Shown here one piece after another: positions 47,004 to 61,376 of a stretch of DNA of 64,000 nucleotides (position 1 is its first letter; each line of letters begins with the position of its first letter). The notes beneath the pieces were generated by a model. The model was not told the DNA's origin and searched no databases. It worked only from the letters and a program-made list of their open reading frames with translations. This stretch comes from Dipteris shenzhenensis (lineage: Eukaryota; Polypodiophyta; Polypodiopsida; Gleicheniales), in assembly GCA_047967505.1 (NCBI GenBank), contig CM106539.1; one strand, 5' to 3'. Both the position numbers and the translations under genes were made by a program.

Positions 47004-48550
47004 ATGGCATCCTCTTCCATGTCTGAAAAGGAGTTTTTCAGCATTAAAAATTTTGATGGGACAAACTTTTCTTTGTGGAAAGAACAGATAAGGGATGTGC
47101 TTATTCAAAAGAAGCAGATAAAACCCTTGCAAGGGATTGCACCTATGTCCACAGATGAATGGAATGAGTTGGATGCATTGGCAAAGTCTACCATTAGACT
47201 TCATCTTGGGGAGATAGTTTATTTCACAATAGTCACTGAAAAGACTACGGAAGCTTTATGGAAAAAGTTGTGTGCTACATATGAGAAAGAGACTACCTCA
47301 AACAAAGTCTATCTCATGAAGAGATTGTTTGAGCTACACATGAAGGAGGGAGTATCCATAGCTTTGCACTTGAATGAATTTAATATCATTTTCAGTCAGC
47401 TTCAAGCTCAAAAGCTGAATTTCGATGCAGAAATGAGAGCAATATTTCTCTTATGCTCATTATTGTCCTCATGGAATACTTTTCGTACTACTATCAATAA
47501 CTCTACACCTGGTGGAGTATTAAACTTTGATGATGTGGTTGGTAGCTTGTTGGCCGAGGAGATTAGACGGAAGTCAATGGAAGGCAACAAGCAGGATGCA
47601 GCCTTAAATGTGCAAGGGGCAGATCACAGTCCAGGGGGACGTTTCAAGAAAGAGGGAAGTCCCATAGCAAGTCCAGGGCACGGAACATTGTGTGTCACTA
47701 TTGTGGCAAGAAGGGCCACATGAAAAAGGATTGATACAAGCTTGAAAGAGAGAAAAAGGATAAGAAAAAAAATGCAAATTGGGGTGCAGAAAGAGAGTCC
47801 AAGAGGACAAAGGAAAAGTGAAGATTGACGAGATCAATGCAGTCACACATGATAGTGACAATGACATTCTCTTCATGTCTAGTTTATCTACAGAGTTGCT
47901 TACCACTTTAGATGATGCATATTCCCAAGATTGGATTTTGGATTTTGGTGCTTCATTCCATGTTACTCCCCATAAGGAATGGTTCTCCACTTATGACAAT
48001 GGAAAGACAGGTTGTGTGCATCTTGGAAATGACTACGCATGTGACTTAGTGGGAGTAGGTGACAAAGTTTTCTTTTGCAAATGGGTTTGCATTTATTTTG
48101 AAAAATGTGAGACATGTGCCTAAGCTGACCAAGAGTCTCATTTCAACGGGTCAAGTACATGATGCTGGTTTTCAGACCATCTTTGGTTCTGGGAGTTGGA
48201 AAATTCAGAAGGGATCTATGCTTTTGGCCAGGGGTGCCAAGTGTGGGACTTTGTATCCCTTACATGTATCAGGGGTGTTTGATCATGTTGTTACAATAAC
48301 CGAGTAGCCAAGCACTTCTTTATGGCATTGCCGATTGGGCCATATGAGCCAAAATGGGATGAAACTCTTATGCCATTTGGGTTATGTACTGCCTTTGAGT
48401 TTCTCTGATTTTAAATTTTGTGAGCATTGTCTCTATGGGAAGCAGACTAAATCAGCCCATAAAAGAAGGGGAAAGAAAGAGTTTGAAAAGCTTGATTTGG
48501 TGCATTCAGACATATGTGGTCCCATGCCTACACAGTCATTAGGTGGGGCT
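47004..48550 (+). pseudogene. Element A gag-protease-pre-integrase (broken, upstream of B)
   Basis: Gag starts at 47004 (MASSSMSEKEFFSIKNFDG) and stays open to 47723, where frameshifts disrupt the knuckle (ARRAT-stop instead of CYHCGKKGHMK). The protease reads WILDFGASFHVTP, so the active-site DSGA has become DFGA. A pre-integrase segment deleted in B is kept here (about 48318-48420) but contains stops. The frame ends at the B insertion in the GGAKY codons. Confidence 0.9.
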
Positions 48551-48555
48551 AAATA

Positions 48556-48725
48556 TGTGTGGGTTAAAGGTCAGTGTGCCTTTACCCCAGTTATGTACAA
48601 TACTCAAACACATATATAAATGAATGAAAAAGAAGATTAGGGTGGTTCTGCACCCACCAAACTTGTGTGGCTCTCTATCTCTCTCTCTTCTTCTTCCGTT
48701 CTTGCTTCCGTTGAGAGCACTCTCA
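48556..48725 (+). repeat. Element B 5' LTR
   Basis: 170 bp, beginning TGTGTGGG and ending CTCTCA, with a TATATAAA box at 48613-48620. It shares the B-specific 'gtggttctgcacccaccaaa' with its 3' partner. Confidence 0.93.
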
Positions 48726-48727
48726 AC

Positions 48728-48744
48728 TGGTATCAGAGCCCAGG
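48728..48744 (+). promoter_or_regulatory. Element B primer binding site
   Basis: TGGTATCAGAGCCCAGG starts two bases after the 5' LTR. It matches the initiator-tRNA-Met complement used by plant Copia elements. Confidence 0.92.
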
Positions 48745-50163
48745 TGATCTAGCTGAGCGTGCGTGAATGCTTGAAGCTCAGCAGCTCTGTGGGAGGAAGG
48801 AGAAGCTCTGTGGGAAGCTTTGTGGGTGACTTTACTTGCATCCGAGTGTGTAGAGACCTTGGAGGAACCTTTGGAAAAGTCACTTTGGCTTTGCGAAGTG
48901 GTTTTGAGAGCCTGTTAAGAGTTTTCAAAGAAAAAGTCGTTTTTTGAGCTTTTCTCTGTTCCGTGCGATGACAGAGACTCCATATTGACTTGTAGAGGCA
49001 ACTATTGCTTGCTTTTAGTGTCCACTTCACTTCAGGAGCTTGGAAACACCTTCATTCTTGAATCTGGGATCATTTCATTGGATTTCTGACTCACTGTGTC
49101 AGTTCCTGCGTTTTTTGCCTGGGTGTTGGAACTCAAGTTTGGAGCAACCATTTGCAGATCTGTCAGTTCCGGTGGACTCAAGAGTCCTAAAACTTCTATG
49201 TTGCTCATCATTCGCACTCTGGTGGAGTTTACAAACAGCTCTGTTTCAAAAAACGTTTTTCACTCCGTGTGTTGGACCCAGTGATTGAGACCACGGTTTC
49301 CAAAACCGTCTGTCCCATTGCGTTTCGGACGCCCAAAAACCCCTACCTATCAGTTCTTGCGCGATTCGGTGGAGGATTTTCAGAGTTATAGATCTCTGTG
49401 TATTCGATTTCGTCTCTCTGTTATGCATTTTTCATTCTAAGGTTTTGAAACCTTAGATTTATGCCACATGGCAGTGGATAAGTGTTGACTCCCATTTCTC
49501 ACTCATCGGTTGGGATTTTGGAGTTCTGGCAGAAGAGAGATATTTGCAGATTTTCTTGCTGATTCCGTTTATGCAATGGCACCCATGTTTTGAGGCATCT
49601 CAGGTTCTATTTTCAGTAGCGCTCATTACCGTGGGACTATGATTTCTTGAGCATACCTTATGCAGATCACTCTGGTTGCAGTTTAAGCAGTGTGCGCTCA
49701 TTCGTGGTATGCATTGGGTTGGAGTGGATGATTTATAGGCCATTTGGATGCATTGCGGTCCTTGTTGGATGCGCTGATAGGCCCAAATTGGCTTGTGGGA
49801 TGCTATTTTTTATGGACGCTTTGCACATAGATGCTATTTTAAGCTGAGGGACAGCTTTGACACATTGTTGGTGATGCACTGATAGTGCTATGCTCTCTTG
49901 GATGAGATATTATTGATGCATATGCCAGTGGACGGTGTTTATGCTTGAGTCATTTGGCACTTATTGGCATTTTCTTTTGGGCCAGATTTGCTCATATGGA
50001 TGCATAGTATATGCACATGAGTCAGATGCATCTTTTGATGCTTTGAGCTTTGAGTTTTGGTGACATTTCACTCTATTGTGGCATACACATTTGGGTGCAC
50101 CTGGTATTTGGTGTGATTCTCTCTTGCAGGCACTAGCATTTGGGATTTTGCTTTATTTGCATA
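48745..50163 (+). other. Element B 1.4-kb 5' leader
   Basis: The stretch lies between the PBS and the gag ATG and is conserved as 45593-47003 in element A with indels. It has no long sense frame. It is much longer than the short leaders usual in Copia elements and presumably holds packaging or regulatory RNA sequence; its role is inferred only. Confidence 0.75.
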
Positions 50164-53100
50164 ATGGCATCCTCTTCCATGTCTGAAAAGGAGTTTTTCA
50201 GCATTAAAAAGTTTGATGGGACAAACTTTTCTTTGTGGAAAGAACAAATAAGGGATGTGCTTATTCAAAAGAAGCAGATTAAACCCTTGGCAGGGATTGA
50301 AGCTAAGCCTGCAAATATGTCTGAGGATGATTGGAATGAGTTGGATGCATTAGCAAAGTCTACTATTAGACTTCATCTTGCAGAGTCAGTTTATTTCACA
50401 GTAGTAAATGAGCAGACTACGGAAGATTTGTGGAAGAAACTGTGTGCCACTTATGAGAAGGAAACTGCCTCTAATAAAGTTTACCTCATGAAGAGGTTGT
50501 TTGAGCTGCAGATGAAGGAAGGGGTCTCCATTGCTTCTCACTTGAATGAATTCAATATTATTTTCAGCCAGCTTCAGGCTCAAAAGATGAATTTTGATGC
50601 GAAGACCAAGGCAATATTTCTCTTATGTTCATTGCCATCCTCATGGGATACCTTCCGTACAGCTGTTAGTAACTCTGCACCTGGTGGAGTACTGAAATTT
50701 GATGATGTTAGTAACTCTGCACCTGGTGGAGTACTGAAATTTGATGATGTTGTGGGTAGCTTGTTGGCCGAGGAGATTAGACGGAAGTCTATGGATGGCA
50801 ACAAGCAGGATGCAGCCTTAAATGTGCAAAGGGGCAGATCACAGTTCAAGGGGAAGTCCCAAGAACGAGGGAAGTCACGTAGCAAATCGAGGGCACGGAA
50901 CATTGAGTGTTACCACTGTGGCAAGAAGGGCCATATGAAAAAGGATTGCTACAAGCTAAAAAGAGAGCAAAGGGATAAGAAAAAGAATGCAAATTGGGGT
51001 GCAAATCAAAAGGAAGAGAGTCCAAGGGAGGACAAAGGAAAAGTGAAGATCGAGGAGATCAATGCAGTCACACATGATAGTGACAATGACGTTCTCTTCA
51101 TGTCTAGTTTATCTGCAGAGTTGCTTACCACTTCAGATGATGCATATTCCCAGGATTGGATTTTGGATTCTGGTGCTTCATTCCATGTTACTCCCCATAG
51201 GGAATGGTTCTCCACTTATGATAGTGGAAAGACAGGTTGTGTGCATCTTGGAAATGACTATGCATGTGACATAGTGGGAGCAGGTGATATAAAGTTTTCT
51301 TTTGCAAATGGGTCTGCATTTGTTTTGAAACATGTGAGACATGTGCCTAAGCTGACCACGAGTCTTATTTCAGTGGGTCAGCTAGATGATGCTGGTTTTC
51401 ACACCACTTTTGGCTTTCAAAGTTGGAAAATTCAAAAGGGCTCTATGCTTTTGGCTAGGGGTGCCAAGTGTGGGACTTTGTATCCCTTACATGTATCAGG
51501 GGTATTTGATCATGTTGTTGCAATAACCGAGCAGCCAAGCACTTCTTTGTGGCATGTGAGCACTGTCTCTATGGGAAGCAAACTAAATCAGCCCATAAAA
51601 GAAGGGGAAAGAAAGAGTTTGAAATGCTTGATTTGGTGCATTCAGACGTATGTGGTCCCATGCCTACACGGTCATTAGGCGGGGCTGAATACTATGTGAC
51701 ATTCATTGATGATGCAACTAGGAAAGTGCGGGCTTATGCTATAGCTCGGAAGAGTGATGTGTTCCAGGTATTTCAGAAATGGCTGGCCTTGGTTGAGAAT
51801 CAGTCAGGTAGAACACTTTAATGCCTACGGACTGATAATGGTAGAGAGTATCTCTCTCATGACTTTCAGCATTTCTGTGATACACGTGGGATTAAGAGGG
51901 AGCTCACATCCCCTCATACTCCAGAGCAAAATCCAGTTGCAGAAAAGATGAACCGTACCATTCAAGAAAGGTTGCAATGCATGCTTTCCAATGCAAGTCT
52001 TTCTGGTGGTTTTTGGGCTGAGGCAATGAAGGCTGCAGTGCATGAGATCAATAGATCACCTAGCAAGAGTTTGGATGGTGGTATTCCTGAAGAGGCATGG
52101 AGTGGCAAGAAGCCCTCTTACTCTCATTTGCGTATATTTGGGTGTGAGGCATATGCACATGTGCCAAAAGAGCTTCGAAAGAAGCTAGATCCTAAGTCTA
52201 GGAAATGCATCTTTCTGGGTTATGGTGAAAGTGGAGAGATGGGCTATCGTCTCTGGGATCCAGAAGCAAAGAAGATCATACGCAGCCATGATGTGGTCTT
52301 CAATGAGAAGAAGATGCATAAGGCACCCATGAGGGATGTGGAAATGAGGAGAATCACTTTCCAGGATGTGAATCCACCTGCATATGTTGATAGACAGCAA
52401 GCTGTCCATGCACCAAATGTGCAAGAAATGGTACCACCAAGTACTCCCACAGGTATACAATCAAGGGTAGATGATGGATCATCTATTGGTGGAAATGATG
52501 AGCCAAATGTGGTTGATATGCAAATGGGACAGCAAGCTAAAATGCCCTTGAGAAGATCATCTAGAGTGTCTAGACCACCTGATAGGTTTGTTCCAGGGGT
52601 AGACTATGTGATGCTTATTGATTGCGGGGAGCCTTCTTGCTACAGAGAAGCTATGATGCGTGAGGATCAACGCAAGTGGGAGTATGCTATGCAATCAGAG
52701 ATGAGTTCACTTATGAAGAATAAGACTTGGGACTTGGTTTCTTTGCCACATGGAAAGAAAGCATTGCCATGTAAATGGGTCTACAAGATGAAGGTCACAG
52801 GTGATGATGTGCCTAGGTACAAGGCCCGTTTTGTTGCTAAAGGGTTCAAGCAAGAGAAGGGTGTGGACTGGAGCTTATGCAGATGGATGTCAAGACAACT
52901 TTCTTGCATGGGGATTTGCATGAGGAAATTTACATGGTGCAGCCGGAAGGCTTTGAAGAAAAGGGAAAAGAGCATTTAGTTTGCAAGCTGAAGAAGAGTC
53001 TCTATGGTCTTAAGCAAGCACCTAGAGAATGGTATCAGAAGTTTGATGCTTTCATTCGGTCCCAGGGTTTTAGAAGGAGTGAAATTGATCACTGCCTCTA

Positions 53101-54103
53101 CACTAAAAGGGCTAAGGATAATAGCCTGATAATCCTAGCACTATATGTGGATGATATGCTATTGGCTAGCAAGAATACTTATGAGCTAGATGCATTAAAG
53201 GCCAAGTTGCATGAGGCCTTTGATATGAAGGATTTGGGACTTGCAGGTCATATTCTTGGTATGCGCATCACGCGTGATCGGAGTAGGAAACTCCTTTGGT
53301 TTTCACAAAAAGAGTATGTTACAAAAGTATTGCAGCGTTTCAATATGGAGGGGGGGAAGGCAGTGAGTACTCCATTGCCTCCATATGTGAAACTGAGTCA
53401 TACAGATAGTCCCAAATCAGATGAGGAGAGGGCCATGATGGCCAAGGTTCCTTATGCATCAGCAGTTGGGAGTCTTATGTATGCTATGATAGCTACTAGA
53501 CCAGACATTGCATTTGCAGTGGGAGTTGTTAGCAGGTATATGGCTAATCCAGGAAAGAGGCATTGGGAGGCAGTTAAGTGCATCATGAGGTACATGAAGG
53601 GTACCAAGGAGATGTGCATTTGCTTTGGTAAAGGAGACATGCGTGTACTTGGGTACACAGATTCAGACTATGCAGGGCATGTGGATAGTAGGAGATCCAC
53701 TTCTGGTTATGTGTTCACCTTTGCAGGTGGTGCAGTGTCGTGGATGTCTCGCGCACAAAAGTGTGTTGCTTTGTCTACCACAGAGGCTGAGTATGTTGCA
53801 GCCACAGAGGGTTGCAAGGAGGCTATATGGCTTGATCGGCTAGTGGGAGATTTGGGGATTCATATAGGTGTACCGACATTGCATAGTGATTCCATGAGTG
53901 CTATTCAGCTAGCACGGAATCCGGTCTTTCATGCAAAGACCAAATACATTGAGGTCAGGTACCATTTCATCAGGAAGGTACTTGAGGACAAGCGCATAGA
54001 GCTTGTCAAGGTTCATACAGATGATAACCTTGCAGATATGCTGACGAAGAGTCTACCTAGTCAGCGGTTTGAGTATTGTCGTGTAGTGATGGGCATTGGA
54101 TAG
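50164..54103 (+). pseudogene. Element B gag-pol polyprotein (defective)
   Basis: Gag starts MASSSMSEKEFFSIKKFDG at 50164, is UBN2-like, and has a CCHC knuckle CYHCGKKGHMKKDC (50908-50949). The protease follows with WILDSGASFHVTP (DSGAS at 51166-51180). The frame is then lost: ~93 bp of the pre-integrase HHCC block are deleted at about 51552. The integrase resumes at 51549-51821, has an in-frame TAA at 51819-51821 (a Lys codon in element A), then runs to 52979 with TPEQNPVAEKMNRT and GKKPSYSHLRIFGC. A second ~80-bp deletion at about 52870 shifts the early RT. RT YVDD is intact (53144-53155), as are the RNase H blocks DSDYAGHVDSRRSTSGY and STTEAEY. The end is TAG at 54101-54103. Confidence 0.92.
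50665..50748 (+). repeat. 42-bp in-frame duplication in element B gag
   Basis: Two identical 42-bp units encode SNSAPGGVLKFDDV twice in a row. Element A has the segment once, so the duplication is specific to B and leaves the frame intact. Confidence 0.95.
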
Positions 54104-54145
54104 TATGCTCACTGGTTGTTCTCCCTTAAAGGCACATTGTCCTTT

Positions 54146-54326
54146 AAGTGGGAGGTTGTGGGGGTTAAAGGTCAGTGTGCCTTTATCCCGGTTATGTACA
54201 ATACTCAAACACATATATAAATGAATGAAAAAGAAGATTAGGGTGGTTCTGCACCCACCAAACTTGTGTGGCTCTCTATCTCTCTCTCTCCTTCTTCCGT
54301 TCTTACTTCCGTTGAGAGCACTCTCA
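54146..54326 (+). repeat. Element B polypurine tract and 3' LTR
   Basis: AAGTGGGAGGT (54146-54156) directly precedes the LTR start TGTGGGGG at 54157. The 170-bp LTR ends CTCTCA at 54326, where element A's integrase resumes. Confidence 0.92.
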
Positions 54327-56790
54327 GAATACTATGTGACATTCATTGATAATGCAACTAGGAAAGTGTGGGCTTATGCTATAGCTCGGAAGAGTGATGT
54401 GTTCCAGGTATTTCAGAAATGGCTAGCCTTGGTTGTCAGAATGCTTAAATGCCTATGGACTGACAATGGTGGAGAGTATCTCTCTCATGACTTTTAGCAT
54501 TTCTGTGATACACATGGGATTAAGAGGGAGCTCACATCCCCTCGTACTCCAGAGCAAAATCCAGTTGTAGAAAAGATGAACCGTACTATTCAAGAAAGGT
54601 TGCAATGCATGCTTTCCAATGTAAGTCTTTATGGTGGTTTTTGGGCTGAGGCAATGAAGACTATAGTGCATGTGATCAATAGATCACCTAGTAAGATTTT
54701 GGATGGTGGTATTCCTGAAGAGGCATGGAGTGGCAAGAAGCCCTCTTACTCTCATTTGCGTATATTTGGGTGTGAGGCATATGCACATGTGCCAAAAGAG
54801 CTTCAAAAGAAGCTAGATCCTAAGTCTAGGAAATTATGGTAAAAGTGGAGAGATGGGCTATCGTCTCTGCGATCCAAAAGAAAAGAAGATCATACGCAGC
54901 GATGATGTAACCTTAAATGAGAAGAAGATGCATAAGGCACCCATGAGGGATGTGGAAATGAGAAGAATTACTTTCTAGGACGTGAATCCACCTGCATATG
55001 TTGATAGACAGCAAGTTGTCCATGCACCAAATGTGCAAGAAATGGTACCACCAAGTACTCCCATTGGTATACAATCAAGGGTAGATGATGGATCATTTAT
55101 TGGTGGAAATGATGAGCCAAATGTGGCTGATATGCAGGTGGGATAGCAAGCTGAAATTCCCTTAAGAAGATCATCTAGAGTGTCTAAACCACCTGATAGG
55201 TTTGTTCCAGGAATAGACTATGTGATGCTTACTGATTACGGGGAGCTTTCTTACTACAGAGAGGCTATGATGCGCGAGGATCAACGCAAGTGGGAGCATG
55301 CTATGCAATCAAAGATGAGTTCACTTATGAAGAATAAAACTTGGGACTTGGTTTCTTTGCCACATGGAAAGAAAGCATTGCCATGTAAATGGGTCTACAA
55401 TATGAAGGTCACAGGTGATGATGTGCCTAGGTATAAGGCCCGTTTGGTCGCTAAAGGGTTCAAGCAAGAGAAGAGTATGGACTTTGATGAGATATTCTCT
55501 CCAGTTGTGAAGATGGCCACACTTAGATGCATGCTTGGACTAGTGGCAGCAGAGGATATGGAGTTTATGCAGATGGATGTCAAGACAGCTTTCTTGCATG
55601 GGGATCTGCATGAGGAAATTTACATGGTGCAGCCGGAAGGCTTTGAAGAAAAGGGCAAAGAGCATTTAGTTTGCAAGCTAAAGAAGAGTCTCTATGGTCT
55701 TAAGCAAGCGCCTAGAGAATGGTATTAGAAGTTTGATGCTTTCATTCGATCCCAGGGTTTTAGGAGTGAAATTGATCATTGCCTCTATACTAAAAGGGCT
55801 AAGGATAATAGCCTGATACTCCTGGCACTATATGTGGATGATATGCTATTGGCTAGCAAGAATACTTATGAGCTAGATGCATTAAAGGCCAAGTTGCATG
55901 AGGCCTTTGATATGAAGGATTTGGGACTTGCAGGTCATATTCTTTGTATGCGCATCACGCGTGATCGGAGTAGGAAACTCCTTTGGCTTTCATAGAAGGA
56001 GTATGTTACAAAAGTATTGCAGCGTTTCAATATGGAGGGGGGGAAGGCAATGAGTACTCCATTGCCTCCATATGTGAAACTGAGTCATACAGATAGTTCC
56101 AAATCAGATGAGGAGAGGGCCATGATGGCCAAGGTTCCTTATGCATCAGCGGTTGTGAGTCTTATGTATGCTATGATAGCTACTAGACTAGACATTGCAT
56201 TTGCAGTGGGAGTTGTTAGCCGGTATATGGCTAATCCAGGAAAGAGGCATTGGGAGGCAGTTAAGTGCATCATGAGGTACATGAAGGGTATCAAGGAGAT
56301 GTGCATCTTCTTTGATAGAGGAGACATGTGTGTACTTGGGTACACAGATTTAGATTATGCAGGGCATGTGGATAGTAGGAGATCCACTTCTGGTTATGTG
56401 TTCACCTTTGCAGGTGGTGCAGTGTCGTGGATGTCTCGCGCATAGAAGTGTGTTGCTTTGTCAACCAGAGAGGCTGAGTATGTTGCAGCCACAAAGGGTT
56501 GCAAGAAGGCTATATGGCTTGATCAGCTAGTGGGAGATTTGGGGATTCATACAGGTGTATCAACATTGCATAGTGATTCCATGAGTGCTATTTAGCTAGC
56601 ATGGAATCTGGTCTTTTATGCAAAGACCAAACACATTGAGGTCAGGTACCATTTCATCAGGGAGGTACTTGAGGACAAGCGCATAGAGCTTGTCAAGGTT
56701 CATACAGATGATAACCCTGCAAATATGCTGACGAAGAGTCTACCTAGTCAGCGGCTTGAGTATTGTCGTATATTGATGGGCATTGGATAG
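54327..56790 (+). pseudogene. Element A integrase-RT-RNase H (broken, downstream of B)
   Basis: The integrase resumes with EYYVTFIDNATRKVWAY and includes TDNGGEYLSHDF and TPEQNPVVEKMNRT, then passes through several stops. The RT region deleted in B is present (55180-55728: DFDEIFSPVVKMATLRCML...AFLHGDLHEEIYMVQ). YVDD is retained near 55830, and a stop in WY* follows the REWY block. RNase H has DLDYAGHVDSRRST, so one catalytic Ser/Asp context is altered, plus more stops. It ends at TAG 56788-56790. Confidence 0.9.
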
Positions 56791-56832
56791 TATGCTCACT
56801 GGTTGTTCTCCCTTAAAGGCACATTGTCCTTT

Positions 56833-57013
56833 AAGTGGGAGGTTGTGGGGGTTAAAGGTCACTGTGCCTTTACCTCGGTTATGTACAATACTCAAACACA
56901 TATATAAATGGATGGAAAAGAAGATTAGGGTGTTCTGCACCCACCAAAAACTTGTGTGGCTCTCTGTTTCTCTCTCTCCCTCTTCCGTTCTGCTTCCATT
57001 GAGAGCACTCTCA
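56833..57013 (+). repeat. Element A polypurine tract and 3' LTR
   Basis: AAGTGGGAGGT precedes LTR 56844-57013. The LTR carries A-specific sequence 'gtgttctgcacccaccaaaaacttg' and is followed by TSD GTGTG at 57014-57018. Confidence 0.92.
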
Positions 57014-57018
57014 GTGTG

Positions 57019-59483
57019 TGCATATTCTTAAACAATATGGAATATAGATGTTACAAAATGAAAGTCCATGTCCAAAGTCCTTGAAAGTGGAATTGATTGA
57101 TAGGAAAGGAATGGTTGTATTATCCTACATATTGATGAGTTGTATATTGTAGAGTTTGTGAAGACTCTACACATAGTGTGTGCATAGTAAACTTTTCTAT
57201 GTGCATAAAAATATAGGTACAACTAATTATAGCATCACGTTTAACCGCTTTACACACGTACAAAGGATCCTCTCTTTCAACATAGAGCCTTACTTTTTCC
57301 TAGAAACTATTATCTCACGGTAGAAGGAGATTTGCAAGGATCTTATTAGCAAGGGTGAGGGCAATCAATTGCCATTGGCATCCTTGGCTATCACTATTAT
57401 CAAGCTAGGCACATCCTTCAAACAAAGGGATGAGCTCAATGGAGAGCTAGCAGATGATCTCATCACGAGAGTCTTGCTAGAATTTTGAGTGACTTAAATC
57501 AAACCTTTGGTATTGACTTATATATTTTGTCCACAATAATAGCTCCATCATGATGTAACATTATCTTTGCTTAGCTTACATTTTGGAGTAATAAAAGATC
57601 TAATTACTTGAAAGTGGGCGATAAGTTTAAAACTTTTGGGAAATGCAAGTTCCTTCTGCGCAATGTTGGTTGTAAGAGGAACTCCCAACATATAGCACTA
57701 AAATGCTTGATGCCACAACAGTTGCCCTGGTGAAGGATCCATTTCAGCCAACCTATCAAGAGTCTTCTTAACTCACATTCTAGTAGATAGGTTACGAAAA
57801 TCAAGTATTGGAATGAGCTAAATTTTTTGCCATTCACACATCCATAATTGTTTTCCTAGACTCATGGATCAATAGACACCCTTGACTACATTTGGTTCTG
57901 CCAACCAAATACTGCATTCAAACAAAACGATTGTACCCTGCACGAGCCATGAAACGCATCAACCATTCAAAGAAATACATCACCAACCTAAGCCAATAGA
58001 AATCCAATGTTTTAAGAAATTAAAATAAAACTATATCCTTCTTCCGTTATCCAGGTTAGATCATTTTAAAGGCATGTACATAGACATGTGTACTTATGGT
58101 TGGATGACAGCAAATAAAAGTAACCAAAAAACACAAACATTTCTCCCTTCGAACCAAAACTAAAGCCTTCCCCCTAGGGGAGGCCAACAAGAGTGGTTAC
58201 ACCTTCATAATGATAGCACAACGAAGGAATCAAAGCTAGAACAATAGCACGGCTCTATGTATGTAATAGCACCAAGTTGAAAGCGATGGTGGGGATAGAA
58301 AATATGGAAGAAGCGACAAAATGAAGAATCCACTTGAAGAATCAAAAAGCTTGAAGGAGTTAAAATAAAATACACAAGCCAATATTTGAAAACAAAAAAG
58401 ATACGATAGACATAACGGTAGTTATTATAATCTACCTCAGTAGAAAAGACTCCTTTGCAACTAAGGCAAGAGTCAAAACACTTACCAAAACGATGTCCTC
58501 CTACCTCTGTGGCACTTCTCGATCTCTAAGCCCTACGTGCTCCTTCCTTCCTGAGCTACGCCCGCAACTCTTCAACCCCACTGGATCCCTTGGATGGTGG
58601 CCCACATATATGCTCCTTTCCTGCTCCAGCGTGCTCCTTGTGCAGTGGTGGATGAAGAATGAGTCTTAGGCTCCCCTTTTGTAGGCCCTTAGAGGCCGAC
58701 CCAACAGCCCCTACCAACAGACTGATTCTAGTCTATAAACCGACCCACCAATCCCATGTATGGGACTATGGGACCGTATATGGGTCTATGTGCTAGCCGA
58801 CATGGTATGGTCAATCAACCAGCCAGTCCAAGCCCTGCATAAGGGCAACGGTGCCCATTGCAACCCTTTTTCCTGTTGTACTTGGCCCCAAAGACTTCCC
58901 TACTTCTGTCCCCTCTTAGCCGACCTGATCTTAAGGCTTATGTAGCACCCTGATCATCTCCAAATAGTCCGCCCCTTGTTTGCCTTATATCATGTCCCCT
59001 ACTCCACCCTTTGGACACTTATTGTAGAGGCACAAAATCCAAGAATCAGCAAAGGCACCAGGATTCTCACAATGAAGCCAGGTGAGGGGAGGCTGAAGAA
59101 TCAATACAAGCACACTGTAAAGCAGTACGCATAAACCAAAAGCCCAACTATCACCGAAAGTTGGACTTCAGTCAAGCAGCACGTGCTTTCAACGTGGCAA
59201 CACTAGGGTTCCAGCTAAGTCAAAATCACAAACCAATAACACGCAAGACTGAACACTGATTACTGTGATCCACAATTTTAAAACAAAGATATGCAATAAC
59301 TCCAAATATGAAAAAGAGATTCCCTTCTCACAGTCTGAACACTGACAGCCACACCTACTGAAAGGACCAAAACTGGTCTGTTTTGAGACCATTTTACCAC
59401 AACTCTTAGGAACTGAATCTCAAAGTCCCATAAAACAAAATTTCATGTCTAGTCCTACTCCGCAAAGTCTAGAACCCTTCAAT
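57019..59483. other. Intergenic, no gene recognised
   Basis: The stretch runs from the right flank of element A to the 3' side of RPL3. No coding, RNA or transposon feature was recognised. The part next to 59484 should include the RPL3 3' UTR on the minus strand. Confidence 0.5.
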
Positions 59484-61353
<1,870 letters not shown>

Positions 61354-61376
61354 TCAGAAAAGGAACACCACAACTG

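Larger units (their letters stand above)
48556..54326 (+). mobile_element. Copia family 2, element B (younger, nested in A)
   Basis: A full-length copy (5771 bp) of the same family has 170-bp LTRs at 48556-48725 and 54157-54326, differing at about 5 positions. It interrupts the integrase of element A; target duplications are AAATA (48551-48555) and GAATA (54327-54331), one base having changed. Order: PBS, ~1.4-kb leader, gag, protease, integrase, RT, RNase H, PPT. It is defective: two internal deletions and a stop break the polyprotein. Confidence 0.93.
45404..57013 (+). mobile_element. Copia family 2, element A (older, host of nested element B)
   Basis: The outer LTRs at 45404-45573 and 56844-57013 are each 170 bp. 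They are flanked by an exact 5-bp target duplication GTGTG (45399-45403 and 57014-57018), proving they are one insertion. The internal region is split: PBS, long leader, gag and protease at 45576-48550, then integrase, RT and RNase H at 54332-56790. Between them sits the complete element B. Removing B gives an element of about 5.83 kb. The two LTRs differ at about 15 of 170 positions by eye. The reading frame has many stops and shifts. Confidence 0.93.

Noticed and set aside
46303-47204. Minus-strand open frames in the Copia leader
   Set aside because: They are not maintained as equal frames in both element copies and have no motif; the leader is better read as non-coding.
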